A DNA stretch of 36,702 nt from positions 1 through 36,702 of the forward strand of contig CALUQZ010000016.1 of assembly GCA_944323055.1 (NCBI GenBank), read 5' to 3'. Below the pieces are notes generated by a model. The model saw only the letters and a program-made list of their open reading frames with translations, was not told where the DNA came from and searched no databases. The DNA is from an uncultured Acholeplasmatales bacterium. GTDB lineage: Bacteria; Bacillota_I; Bacilli_A; Acholeplasmatales; Anaeroplasmataceae. The translations under genes were made by a program, and so were the position numbers. This document shows positions 12,101-18,244 of this stretch, one piece after another (positions within the stretch are counted from its first letter, which is position 1; the number at the start of each line of letters is the position of its first letter).

Positions 12101-12657
12101 CTATTTGATGGCAAAGTTAAATTAGCTAAAGTATCTCCATACACTGCATTAAGTTCTGTTAATGATGGTGTATCTGGTTCAATATCTAATTTAATTTTAG
12201 CATTTATTTGAATATTATCATTAATGCTTGAAGGAATATCTTCCCAACCGGCAAAACCAGAAATACTAGGAGTTTCAGTAGGAAGTGTTATTTCTTGAGC
12301 ATTTTCTACTAAAATTGTATCAAAAACACTGCCATTAACTACAAATTCAACTTTATAATAAACATTATATTTAAAAGTTGTAGTTATGCTATTATGACTT
12401 AACACTAATTGATTTTCCCCGATTGTATTAGTATTACCACCAGATACGACCATATCGCTAGTAACAGGAGTTTTTTCTTCACTATTTTGATCAACAAAAT
12501 ATAAGCCTGTTAAATCAACTAGTCGATTATCTGCATCATAAATTACTTCTTTGTTAAAACTTTCATCAACAAATGAATAAATATGTGTTCCTTGACAAGC
12601 AACTAATAATATGATGCAACTAAGAATACCTAACAATGTCAAAGTTAATTTTTTCAT
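184..12657 (-). CDS. Giant MBG-repeat surface lipoprotein with C-terminal Hint domain
   Basis: Predicted 4157-aa exported lipoprotein. An ATG nine bases further upstream directly abuts AGAAGGG, whereas the ATG used here has that ribosome site at 9-base spacing, so this start is preferred. Residues 1-21 form a lipoprotein signal (LLVAC, Cys21). About residues 170-3040 are tandem MBG-type Ig-like modules. Each set alternates a 'YGD.L..L' module, a 'TYDG..H' module and a third module ending in 'GTLTVNK'; at least 16 copies of the YGD-type motif are visible. About 3050-3485 looks like a beta-helix. About 3500-3850 holds three or four InlB/Listeria-Bacteroides-type repeats (FVGWYLD). From Cys3933 a Hint-like domain begins (CLVEGTLITLADG, then VVSEHGFFD). 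An 881-bp stretch is exactly duplicated inside the gene. It is last in an operon with an ABC exporter and an Ig-like protein. A role in adhesion or cell-surface structure with self-processing is inference; no enzyme domain was seen. Confidence 0.85.
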   Translation of the reverse strand: MKKLTLTLLGILSCIILLVACQGTHIYSFVDESFNKEVIYDADNRLVDLTGLYFVDQNSEEKTPVTSDMVVSGGNTNTIGENQLVLSHNSITTTFKYNVYYKVEFVVNGSVFDTILVENAQEITLPTETPSISGFAGWEDIPSSINDNIQINAKIKLDIEPDTPSLTELNAVYGDTLANLTLPSNSIGHFEFIDDLTTTVGEVGVNEFKVKFIPNDPLTYKEVEDVVKVRVSQKEVTIEVSNKTFTYTGSEITLPYTLSVPGLDVVTQGITATDVNEDGYFYSIKVDDPNYYGETSGFWYINKAQVIVDVTPETVTYDKIGSLGTPEYKITSDLDKSIIDSLNIRVSYPTDIANAGEYDFVCEYDEAANTNVEVVFNNAKLTVTKASYEANDPEFDTLYYGDTLTNQNIHNVSGGHWELTNGDFYLNQAGNIVVNFTFYPTDSTNYESYTKDITITVNKKNVQISITKNIFTYDGMSHSLEYEIIGLVDGDDVPNVLGNESLTNVGSINNINLVIDDSNYSGELNGQRLVIEKADPILTKPELKATYLDTLSSVVLPKGYKWNNENQRINNVGTLTFIATYTPEDTNNYNILNNVELEIEVSKLTSTIETTSNEYLFILDGSSINISRPSTNNNETNIKTTYYLNGDSVEDFNQAGTYIVRYEVEETDHYLGATKEVMVYVVNLLNLDNVTYEEGLTLADIKLGSDELGEWSWVSVVSTLLNAGQNQQFRAKYQMANDLSKETTLSVNILQKELTFNSVVDTFTYDGEEHEVTYELEVSGIEVSRTNTTRTNAGSQEYTLTISDNNYYGRYRGTLTVNKAQVNVTINDIEVTYYPEYSFSYNDDSYQKDGIIYKDDELNISLYLDREYNGVGSYDILGSYHNENYEVIFNKGTLTVNVATPEVDVPTISNTIYYGDKLGDILLNQTSDLGEWSISDGKEIILNSANITNNNGLSKVINVLFTPNDITNYETIKAQITVTINKKTVTITGDNVTVPYDGQEHGINVSVPSAIDDEYTLSGHIAKHINVDTYTYTVSLASDYYVADNITVTLTIKKVDAKPSKTPENLSAVWNDSLTLNDISLSEYNDDNGTWSWKEASINLDVCETKSYNIVYTPIDEKNYNSVTVSVSVTVNKAEASVTADEEYIFMVDDDLILDNVKPSHSESEPTYNITNEPSKYTVTITLPESEHYKKATTQTSVIVLAKEGILENVNNILTYGDDISELTLPTSEYGEWHFEDTSPLGDVGHKARILVFKSNTSELTYKYEIQIEVQQKEVEIVVDEHEFIYDGASHTIKYHVTGMVGDDSEPEVSGNISITNVSESKEVTLTVNTLNYKGSKVVKLTIKPADITLTADSYDIKYSEDNPKGTYKVTSGKFYNADESLSNIEVTLEESDNYNVGTYDYVITATNNNYNFTFVKGTLTVNKNKWNENVEVTNDITYGDKLSDIKLTNSSNGKWELNVDSLDTVISVANGYVKLTITLEAKFTPNDETNYETEYKNVTFTVNKKQVTIETTSDLNINYDGIGHGITVSVSGAIDDEYTLSGHEETYINAGSHNYTVSLESDYYEAISKEITLTINKVDDPNYTIPSDLAGTWNEKLNTITLPDNWTWDNPEELIDGTTYSATYTPTNSNYNVKHETLTITVNRRTDARISLKEDSLTFIANSQDFITNVKNNVVIDKGEGQLVFVIKKDNEEVGTIIDVGTYEVTVYLSQSAHYDETSPLSFKVTVTEGNINEYEYIGIYGNTLDTVYIPTSSTGKWSWETPDVVLGKPGTYEDEYKLLFTPTSGSEVTQETTVTVTVNKRPVTISVTDKEVTYNKTTQSLDDYSINVLENDLNDETKYKVTIAGNTSGINVGKYTATYTLESKYYEASKVSKTLTINPKSVTITSTNTSMVYGNKVPESVLSIEGVIKGDDLNVQIANPTGVLNADSSYPYVITYDENSNYEVIVTPGKLTVRKATPEVDVPTISNTIYYGDTLGNIILNQTSDLGEWSISDDLGIVLNKDNITNNNGLSKVINVLFTPKDKINYETVTKQITITINKKTVTIVGENVTVPYDGDEHGINVSVPSAIDNEYTLSGHTAKYTNVGPYTYNVTLESDYYEASQITVYLTINKVDAKPSKTPENLSVVWNDSLTLNDISLSEYNDDNGTWSWEEASTNLDVCETKSYNAIYTPIDENNYNSVTVSVSVTVNKAEASVTADKEYIFMVDDDLILDNVKPSHSESTPEYSITNESGSYEVTITLPESEHYNEATTTTTVIVLAKEGILENANNILTYGDDITKLELPTSEYGAWYFEDTSDLGDVGTKTRIVVFKSNTSELTYKYEIQIEVQQKEVEIVVDEHEFIYDGASHTIKYHVTGMVGDDSEPEVSGNISITNVSESKEVTLTVNTLNYKGSKVVKLTIKPADITLTADSYDIKYSEDNPKGTYKVTSGKFYNADESLSNIEVTLEESDNYNVGTYDYVITATNNNYNFTFVKGTLTVNKNKWNENVEVTNDITYGDKLSDIKLTNSSNGKWELNVDSLDTVISVANGYVKLTITLEAKFTPNDETNYETEYKNVTFTVNKKQVTIETTSDLNINYDGIGHGITVSVSGAIDDEYTLSGHTAKYTNADTYEYNVSLESDYYEASPKEITLTINKADPEYQVPQGLTAVYGDSLSSISLPKGFSFTNLDDKINKAPSYETTLTYTPTDTDNYNVIPNISVTINVTPADNDLQVNEYYIKMYKSVFYISDYFTDKINKSSSGKLTYNIESINNHGVYNIIITQEETSEYKGITKEVTLIVIESISTVSVTYGDAFSDINLSSEYGILTVESNDLITMDSTEATVKFTYNKNQAYTTTFNISLNVDKRTIYLNIIKDKYTYDATPHNVTYEIDNLVAEDKVEILGNVEETDAGSYGYKLTLTDDRYVLHDTYSGTLIIYKADLDINLKFDGSPSGITINNDNLHDGETLHSEYYVMNDEHQLSIGYTYYIKGTETNVYPTVNVTLDRFDNRIDLSNYLDNYGTYTYKFNVDDSNFNSFSTKVNFDIYIARLTTNSADINYENITETTENTIYKSYTSLDNAISASQHAKESSYIFVYGNAVIGELDNRNNDLVLGANTELYLPHEDMDNASKYMNVDTAEVYLIENGVKTGTDFATSTNEKIRASYENYLNITIKQKLVVSGKITIGAARGSSNGANGTQGEVCSNYAMLTLNADLILDSAAKIYCFGYIVGSGTITANEGSYIYEPFAIYNWRGGNNASASYLVGKIVPFNEYKMHNIESTIIINKGANYYGIASIKTNSPDQWNSATYPLIGDGAIIELNSGHVKKYFDSNTNIVTLEIVGEGHDNSGQLTVASYDINTAGLYFGITHNLYIKVSSGSVFNITQYYKLLPGSSLIIDDGGIVNLSGKIIGYENWEDAGLNPSNGNNGSYKYSTVYQNAMILVNGTLNVSGGSLAGTITSENQGAVLNLADASELSITSKEGWGEKLIFFHETNTLTNTAKNIDQSNLSKTNYVYNGSMWVENSFTINFHIDGEVEKRVIYQPFDNTTYTVTGNELTPDKEFYEFVGWYLDANFNTKFTTKTLNSGESIDLYAKFEETIYTIDYSVGLAVDDETTTDITDKVDLPSTISFTISDLPLTLEQAAYNNYFFDGWYVGSNKDGVKIDTITEDLLRELLAQYGNNIPLYCEFKSSYTIVFDNNNDDVDIAIDNLESINSASDVNIDDYNDKYLTYDSNSEYSKYFVGWYLDKDGTIPFTSDIVLADYADNSTGIVTLYAKWLDKEYVVRYIAKIDGIERTDIFNQIQYYAAKNANIEIISDNINDYFETYNNVSNGIKYSFISGEWYDGNNTYYDGTSYTFTGASQTLTLYRNYNKYYLVTIDTSNATVTMKDTDGTSYSNGSYILVDKQFTISVDYGGDEDRSITITIDGNNQNYDSSTIYMATGPVNINASSSCLVEGTLITLADGTTKKVEDITSDDYLLVFNHESGKLDVAKVLFNDSESLAEYTIINLKFSNGSIVRVVSEHGFFDLDLNKYVYITATNYRSYIGHKFYGLDGDYAGIEFVLTDAYLTKETVRVYSPVAAYHLNYFTEGLLSMPGGIDGLFNIFEYDNNLQYDSELMEADITKYGLLDYSVFEGLVPYEVYLAFPAKYFNVAIGKGILTWDDIYYLINRYSIYWT
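4849..5729 (-). repeat. Internal duplication, copy B (identical to 8026-8906)
   Basis: Comparing the two stretches line by line, I found no difference over 881 bases at a constant offset of 3177 bases (1059 codons, in frame). The first mismatches are at 4848/8025 and 5730/8907. The stretch encodes about residues 2309-2602 of the giant lipoprotein. Flanking sequence out to roughly 4740-6790 is also homologous to 7917-9967 but visibly diverged. The exact block therefore looks like recent gene conversion or recombination inside an older duplication of about 2 kb. Confidence 0.9.
8026..8906 (-). repeat. Internal duplication, copy A (identical to 4849-5729)
   Basis: Partner of the block at 4849-5729. 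It encodes about residues 1250-1543 of the giant lipoprotein, spanning a 'TYDG'-type, a third-type and a 'YGD'-type repeat module. Repeats this long and exact are also where short-read assemblies can collapse or rearrange, so the true copy number may differ from two. Confidence 0.9.
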
Positions 12658-12671
12658 ATTTGTCATCCCTT

Positions 12672-15668
12672 CTAACTTTGGTAAATGAACTTATAGGCTT
12701 CACCAGAAGCTATAAGTGCATCTTGAACTCTTGGGGTAAAGGCAGCTGATGTAGAGTCACATAATAAGAAATAAAAATCAGTATTACCTGCAGCGGCTAT
12801 TAAAGCCTCACCCATTGCCCCTACTGCGCTTGATACATCATCTAAGCCTATTTGATAATCATATAATGTATAGCTATTATAATTAGGACCATATTCAACA
12901 ATATCATAATTATAGCCACCACCAAAGAAAGCTATGCCACCATGTACATAATCTTTATAATTTCCATCATTATATAAAATGTCTTCATAACCACTTCCAG
13001 GTGTAGATAATTCTCTAACTAAAGCTGCCACATCAAATCTTAAACCAGCTAATATACTTTCTTCTGAACCAGCTGGCAAGTTAACATCAATTAAAGTTGA
13101 ACTATCAACTGAATCAAGTGGTTTCCAGTCATAAATCCTAACTGTATTTTCTAAAATTAATTTAGCTCCATAACTTGTTTTAGCTAAATTTTTCCAATAT
13201 TCTAGTAAACCACCTTCTGAGCCCATACCAGCAAAGGCGCCAATACCCATTAAAGCTGGTCCGGCAAAATGTGAATCAAGGCCAATACTAAAGATACCAC
13301 AATGTTCTAAAGCTACATTATTTAAAGTGACATAAGTCTTGATATATTTTTCATCATATGTTTTTTTATCTTCTTCTCTTAACTTACTATAATATTCATT
13401 AATTGACCTATTACTTGTACCATTAACTGGGAATTTTAATTTTTCATTTTCGTCTAAATATAAGCTATCATAATCTAAAGTGCCTCCTGTACCTTCACCT
13501 ATTGTTTTGGCATCTTTAAATTTATTAGAACCCATTCTAATAATAAATTCACGAGCATTTGATAAAATTGAATTATTAATAGTTAAATTACATACTTTAT
13601 CTGCATCTTTTTCATCGCCAAAAGCTCTTAAAACTGTTCTACCATTACTAATTCTTGAATAACTAATTGTCGCATTATCACCTAATAATTCAACTGTTGT
13701 ACCTACATAATTTAACTTAGTTAAATCATCGACATCATCACAACTTTTAACTATGACATTATTTAAATAAGCATTATCATGTAAAGCTACAAATATATTA
13801 TCTTGTGCCCTAACATTTGCTGCCCCAATGCCATCACTACCAATACCTACAAAGTTAAGTGGACCATCAAATAACAAAGTAGGCATTGCCCCTACAGCTT
13901 CATCATATTTATAAGTGACATTATGCGCATTAATTTCATAACCATTGCCATAAATAGTATTATAAACATCAAGTAAAACATTAACAGTAGGTTGTAATTC
14001 ACCTCTATTAGTATAATATCCATAGTCATAAGTCGTAAGCATTTCTCTATAATCAACACCTAAAACTAATTCTGTCGGGAAATCTTTAATACTATTTTTT
14101 AATACAACTGCTTCCTTATTATTTGTTGCTTCTTTTAATTCACTATAATTTGAAACATTTCTAGCATTACCTACTAATTTAACAACAAACTCACCATAAG
14201 TTTTAGTTATACCGTCATAATTTAATTCAACTCTAAATGTGACATCATTTGTAAAAGTAGTAGGGAAAGTTATCTCATAATTACTATTAGTTTGATTATA
14301 ATTAACTGTAACTTGATTAGCTACACTATTATTATTTACATAAGGAACTAATGTAATATATTCACCAAATAATTCTAATGCTTCCTCGCTAAGTTGAGCT
14401 AAACTTAATGTGTTTGTTCCTGAACCAAAAACTAATTCATTAGATATACCATAAACATTAGCTGATTCTAAAATATTAATGTTTCTAGGTAGGACAACTA
14501 TTCTAATATTATGAGATTTAGTAGTGTTATTATATGTAGCACTAACATTTAAATTGTAAAAACCTAATTTAGTAGCTTGTACAATTAATCTGTTATTACT
14601 TACAGTTGCTACTAAACCATCTACACTTGTAATATTATAAGATAGTCTAGCATCACTAGGACTAACAATAATTTCTACGCTATCTGTTTGATTTAAAGTT
14701 AAAGATATTACATCTTCAGTAAAACTAAAATCAAAATCAACCATAAAATTGACATTACAACTTACACTTCTTTCAATACCTGAAGGAAGTTTAAAATAAA
14801 CTTCAATTCGGTAAGTATCGTTACTAGTCAATTCCTTATTTAAAACATAATGTAAAACATAACCTGTATCATTAGGGGTTAAAGATGTTGTTATATCATT
14901 TGATAAAACATTATCATGATAAACAAATATTTCTAAATTAGATTCGTCATATTCTTCAATCGTATTAATACTTAAATATATATCTCCTTCATTACTTGAA
15001 GTATCAACACTAGTACTAGAAATATCAATAACATCTCTATTTAAAACAGTAATATCAACACTATCACTAACCCCATATCTTTCGCTTGAAACAGTAATTG
15101 TAGCAGTTCCTCTACTTCTAGCAATTAAATTTCCTGAGGCATCAACTAATAAAATGTCTTCATTACTAGAACTATATTCTAAAACCTTATTAGTCGGTTC
15201 GCTTGGTTCTAGTCTTGTTTCTACTTTTTTAGTATCACCAATATATAGATTGCTTAAAGCTTCTTTATTAGTTATTTCAATACTAGAAACAGCATTTGAA
15301 CTAACCTCGACAATAACGCTATCTCTAAAACCTCCATCATTTGTAACTACATTAACTCTAGCATACCCTGTTGATGTAGGTGTAACAATGCCATCATCTG
15401 TAATATCTAAACTAGCTAAAGGTAAGTCATTATAGCTTTCTACTTCAAAAGTAACTTCTCTATTAGCCGCATTAGTAGGGTAAACTGTATAATCAATTTT
15501 AGTTGGCAAAACGTCATCAATATCAAAATTTAAAAACTTTTCACTATTAACTTCAACGCCTGTAACAGCTATATCAATTGCTAATGAGACTGTCTCCGAT
15601 GTAGCATATAAACTAATCATAATGACAAGCGGAATAACAAGCATTAACAAAATTAATTTCTTGGCCAT
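12672..15668 (-). CDS. Exported Ig-like (BIG2) protein with beta-helix-like C-terminal half
   Basis: Predicted 998-aa protein. Residues 1-25 form a hydrophobic signal peptide or membrane anchor with no lipobox cysteine. Two BIG2/Ig-like domains follow (about 30-125 and 130-210; the second has the typical 'EYSSSNEDILLVDASGNLIARSRGTATIT' pattern in part), then further beta-rich, Ig-like segments to about 500. The C-terminal half has short strand-turn repeats rich in N, G and I ('LNNVIVKS', 'NLTINNSIL') resembling a right-handed beta-helix. The start is preceded by AGGAGG at good spacing. It sits 9 bp after the ABC permease gene, and its stop codon overlaps the ribosome site of the giant lipoprotein gene. 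The two surface proteins are therefore probably co-expressed and may act together. No catalytic motif was recognised. Confidence 0.8.
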   Translation of the reverse strand: MAKKLILLMLVIPLVIMISLYATSETVSLAIDIAVTGVEVNSEKFLNFDIDDVLPTKIDYTVYPTNAANREVTFEVESYNDLPLASLDITDDGIVTPTSTGYARVNVVTNDGGFRDSVIVEVSSNAVSSIEITNKEALSNLYIGDTKKVETRLEPSEPTNKVLEYSSSNEDILLVDASGNLIARSRGTATITVSSERYGVSDSVDITVLNRDVIDISSTSVDTSSNEGDIYLSINTIEEYDESNLEIFVYHDNVLSNDITTSLTPNDTGYVLHYVLNKELTSNDTYRIEVYFKLPSGIERSVSCNVNFMVDFDFSFTEDVISLTLNQTDSVEIIVSPSDARLSYNITSVDGLVATVSNNRLIVQATKLGFYNLNVSATYNNTTKSHNIRIVVLPRNINILESANVYGISNELVFGSGTNTLSLAQLSEEALELFGEYITLVPYVNNNSVANQVTVNYNQTNSNYEITFPTTFTNDVTFRVELNYDGITKTYGEFVVKLVGNARNVSNYSELKEATNNKEAVVLKNSIKDFPTELVLGVDYREMLTTYDYGYYTNRGELQPTVNVLLDVYNTIYGNGYEINAHNVTYKYDEAVGAMPTLLFDGPLNFVGIGSDGIGAANVRAQDNIFVALHDNAYLNNVIVKSCDDVDDLTKLNYVGTTVELLGDNATISYSRISNGRTVLRAFGDEKDADKVCNLTINNSILSNAREFIIRMGSNKFKDAKTIGEGTGGTLDYDSLYLDENEKLKFPVNGTSNRSINEYYSKLREEDKKTYDEKYIKTYVTLNNVALEHCGIFSIGLDSHFAGPALMGIGAFAGMGSEGGLLEYWKNLAKTSYGAKLILENTVRIYDWKPLDSVDSSTLIDVNLPAGSEESILAGLRFDVAALVRELSTPGSGYEDILYNDGNYKDYVHGGIAFFGGGYNYDIVEYGPNYNSYTLYDYQIGLDDVSSAVGAMGEALIAAAGNTDFYFLLCDSTSAAFTPRVQDALIASGEAYKFIYQS

Positions 15669-15677
15669 AGTTACCTC

Positions 15678-17336
15678 CTATAACACTAAGTTAATAAATC
15701 TTTCCTCTAATTTATATAAATAGAAGAGAATTGTTATACCTAGATAAATTAAACTAACTAACAACGCAGATATTACAACTAATACATCGACAATATTAGT
15801 AGTAATAACTACCGGCAATAATGTATCTAATAAAATTAAAGATACTCCTAAAATGATTGCTATTAAAAGGCCAGTAAAAACTAATTTAGATATCGTTTTT
15901 TCTTGTTTTTTAGCAATCTCATAACTATTTAAAGTTAAATTTGCCTTATTTAAATCCATCTTAGTACCAAGTAAAATTTGGCTTAATGAGAACATTATTC
16001 CTGATAATATCAATACAACAATTTCTAATGCTTTCATATTAGAAAAACAAATAATTATTATACTTGCTACTATAGTTACAATAGATGATATAACAAAAGC
16101 AAATACCACTTTAGCTAAAAAGATTTTTTTAGCAGAATAAGGAAAAACCTTACTCTTTAAAAAAGCAATTCCTTCTCTTGAAATATTAGTTGAAGAATAA
16201 GTATTAGTTAATACGACAAAGACAAATAATAATAGTAAACCTAAAACAAAATCAATCCGCAACCCAATCGCATTATATAATAAGTCTCTAAATAAGGTAA
16301 ATGAAGCAAAAACCATTAAAGGCATTGCTAAAGCTATCGCAAAATAACTAAATAAATTACCATTGTCTCTATAAGTCAACAAAAATTCTTTTCTTAATAA
16401 ACTTATAAAAGGTTTTCTAGCTTTTAACTTAGTTTTATATATTCTATCAACATGACCAGTTGAGGTATATAGCGTATGATTAAATAATATTTTAGCTAAT
16501 AATACACTTCCTATAAAAGCTACAATAATAACTCCTATAATTACTAAATAGGCAACTAAAGAATTTAAACCTAAACTAATATCAGCTAAAAAATTAATAG
16601 GATAAGCATAATTAGCTAAATTATTTAAGATAGCTATATTATTAGTATTAAAAATAAATCTAATATTACCTGTTTCTAGTAATGTTCTAAATATATCTAA
16701 TAATTTACTATATAAATAAAAACCACCACTTAATAAAGCAACATAAACAATTAATGTTAATAATTGTCTATCTCTAAAAAAGTTTAAAACTTTAATATAA
16801 GGAACTAATAAAATAGTAGCTAATAAAAATGGAACAATAGGGAAAAATAATATGTTAAATAGTGTCCCAACAATATATAAGATACTAAAATCACCAATAG
16901 CTACATAAAAAATAATATTAGCTGGTATTATAATTATAGCTCCAGCAAAAGTAGCTAACAGATAAGTAACGATAAACTTAGATAAAAAGATAGTACTAGA
17001 TTTAAGAGGTAATCGTAAAATAATTGCTTTATCTTTAATATCTACTATTATTTTACGCTCTTTTTCTAAAATAAAAAACAATAGGAAAATGCTAAAGACT
17101 AAATATATTAAATTTAATAACTCTTTACTTCTTAATATACTACTACTATTTCCTTCAAAAGATAAAGTAACATAGCTTTTAGCTATAGCTAAAGCTATAT
17201 AAACTAACCCAACAATAACAATCAATAATAAAACAACTGTAAAGATAGTACTTAAAACATCTCTTTTTTCTCCTTTACCACGTGTAAAGAAATGTTCTTT
17301 TAACTCCTTTTTTAACAATACATTAAATTTTCTCAT
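15678..17336 (-). CDS. ABC-2-type exporter permease
   Basis: Predicted 552-aa integral membrane protein with about twelve hydrophobic segments in two halves, separated by a basic cytoplasmic stretch near residues 300-330 (TKLKARKPF.SLLRKEFL). The N-terminal 'LLKKELKEHFF' and the repeat of 'LLRKEFLLTYRD' in mid-protein are typical of fused ABC-2-type permeases. It overlaps the upstream ATPase gene by ATGA, so the two are translated together and form one transporter. The next genes encode two exported surface proteins. Substrate is unknown: it might handle a cell-surface component or a lipid, but the surface proteins themselves carry ordinary Sec signals and need not be its cargo. Confidence 0.8.
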   Translation of the reverse strand: MRKFNVLLKKELKEHFFTRGKGEKRDVLSTIFTVVLLLIVIVGLVYIALAIAKSYVTLSFEGNSSSILRSKELLNLIYLVFSIFLLFFILEKERKIIVDIKDKAIILRLPLKSSTIFLSKFIVTYLLATFAGAIIIIPANIIFYVAIGDFSILYIVGTLFNILFFPIVPFLLATILLVPYIKVLNFFRDRQLLTLIVYVALLSGGFYLYSKLLDIFRTLLETGNIRFIFNTNNIAILNNLANYAYPINFLADISLGLNSLVAYLVIIGVIIVAFIGSVLLAKILFNHTLYTSTGHVDRIYKTKLKARKPFISLLRKEFLLTYRDNGNLFSYFAIALAMPLMVFASFTLFRDLLYNAIGLRIDFVLGLLLLFVFVVLTNTYSSTNISREGIAFLKSKVFPYSAKKIFLAKVVFAFVISSIVTIVASIIIICFSNMKALEIVVLILSGIMFSLSQILLGTKMDLNKANLTLNSYEIAKKQEKTISKLVFTGLLIAIILGVSLILLDTLLPVVITTNIVDVLVVISALLVSLIYLGITILFYLYKLEERFINLVL

Positions 17337-18064
17337 ACTAAAGCTTCTCTTTCTGTTTTAGATAAGAAATACTCTTCTAAATCTTTACCTGTATTATTAA
17401 ACTCTAAAATATTTACTTCTTCTAATAATCTACCTTGGTCAATGACATAACATCTTTGACATAACTTTTGAACATCTGTTAAATTATGACTAGAAAAAAT
17501 AATACCATTACCCATTTTAGCATGAATTTTAAAAAACTCTTTAACCTGATTAGCTGTATAAGGATCAAGACCTACCATTGGTTCATCTAATATAAATAAT
17601 TTCGGATTATGAATTAAGGCAGCCATAATTGATATTTTTTGTTTCATACCATGTGAATAAGTTCTAATAGTCTTATTAATACTAGGTCCTAATTGAAACA
17701 ACTTTTGGAATTCTTCTACCCTTTTTTCTCTATCACTTTGACTTACATTGTAGATATCAGCCATAAAATTAATAAACTCTATACCTGTCATTTTTTCATA
17801 TAAACTAAATTCATCTGGAACATAACCAAAACATTTTTTAGCTTCTATCGGTTTCTTTTGTAAATCATTACCACAAATTGTAATTTCACCTTTATCATAA
17901 GGATGCATGCCACATATACATTTAATAGTTGTTGATTTACCTGCCCCGTTATGACCAACTAAACCTACTATCTCCCCTTCATTTAAATTTAAGTTGATAT
18001 CGTTAATCGCATAATTACCTTTTTTTGTGTATTTTTTATATAAACTTTTCACTTCTAGAATCAT
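17333..18064 (-). CDS. ABC transporter ATP-binding protein
   Basis: Predicted 243-aa ATPase. Walker A is GHNGAGKST (residues 37-45). The signature region reads YSHGMKQK in place of LSGGQ, as is common in ABC-2-type (CcmA/DrrA-like) exporters. Walker B is LFILDEPMVGLDP and the switch histidine is in SSHNL. It is the first gene of the left operon, with a near-consensus sigma-A promoter and a GGGAGG ribosome site 6 bases before the ATG. It powers the permease encoded immediately downstream. The family also includes immunity and self-protection pumps, so function beyond export is open. Confidence 0.9.
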   Translation of the reverse strand: MILEVKSLYKKYTKKGNYAINDINLNLNEGEIVGLVGHNGAGKSTTIKCICGMHPYDKGEITICGNDLQKKPIEAKKCFGYVPDEFSLYEKMTGIEFINFMADIYNVSQSDREKRVEEFQKLFQLGPSINKTIRTYSHGMKQKISIMAALIHNPKLFILDEPMVGLDPYTANQVKEFFKIHAKMGNGIIFSSHNLTDVQKLCQRCYVIDQGRLLEEVNILEFNNTGKDLEEYFLSKTEREALV

Positions 18065-18092
18065 AATAATCCTCCCGAGACTCTACCAATTT

Positions 18093-18122
18093 ATTATAAA
18101 ACTTTACTTATTTGTGTGTCAA
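18093..18122 (-). promoter_or_regulatory. Sigma-A promoter of the left surface-protein operon
   Basis: On the minus strand TTGACA (18117-18122) and TATAAT (18093-18098) are both perfect and separated by 18 bases. The start codon of the ABC ATPase gene lies about 29 bases beyond the -10 box. This is the only good promoter seen for the four genes down to position 184. Confidence 0.85.
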
Positions 18123-18183
18123 CCAAATTAAGTGACTTTTGTATAAAATCAGCTTTAAAAGTTTAGTTTACTTTACTATTTTA

Positions 18184-18211
18184 TTGTTTTTTTAAAAAAA
18201 TAATGTATAAT
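18184..18211 (+). promoter_or_regulatory. Promoter of the MacB/FtsX-like ABC pair
   Basis: On the plus strand TTGTTT (18184-18189) and a perfect TATAAT (18206-18211) are separated by 16 bases, within a T7-A7 run. The start codon at 18245 follows 33 bases later. It is divergent from the left-operon promoter within the same 180-bp gap. Confidence 0.65.
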
Positions 18212-18244
18212 AAATTTAAAGTTTATTTATTTGGTAGGTAAAAT

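Noticed and set aside
13480-13662. Open frames antisense to the BIG2, oxidoreductase and aroC genes (also 15154-15435, 25329-25526, 26543-26998)
   Set aside because: They lie wholly within well-supported genes on the other strand and show no domain.
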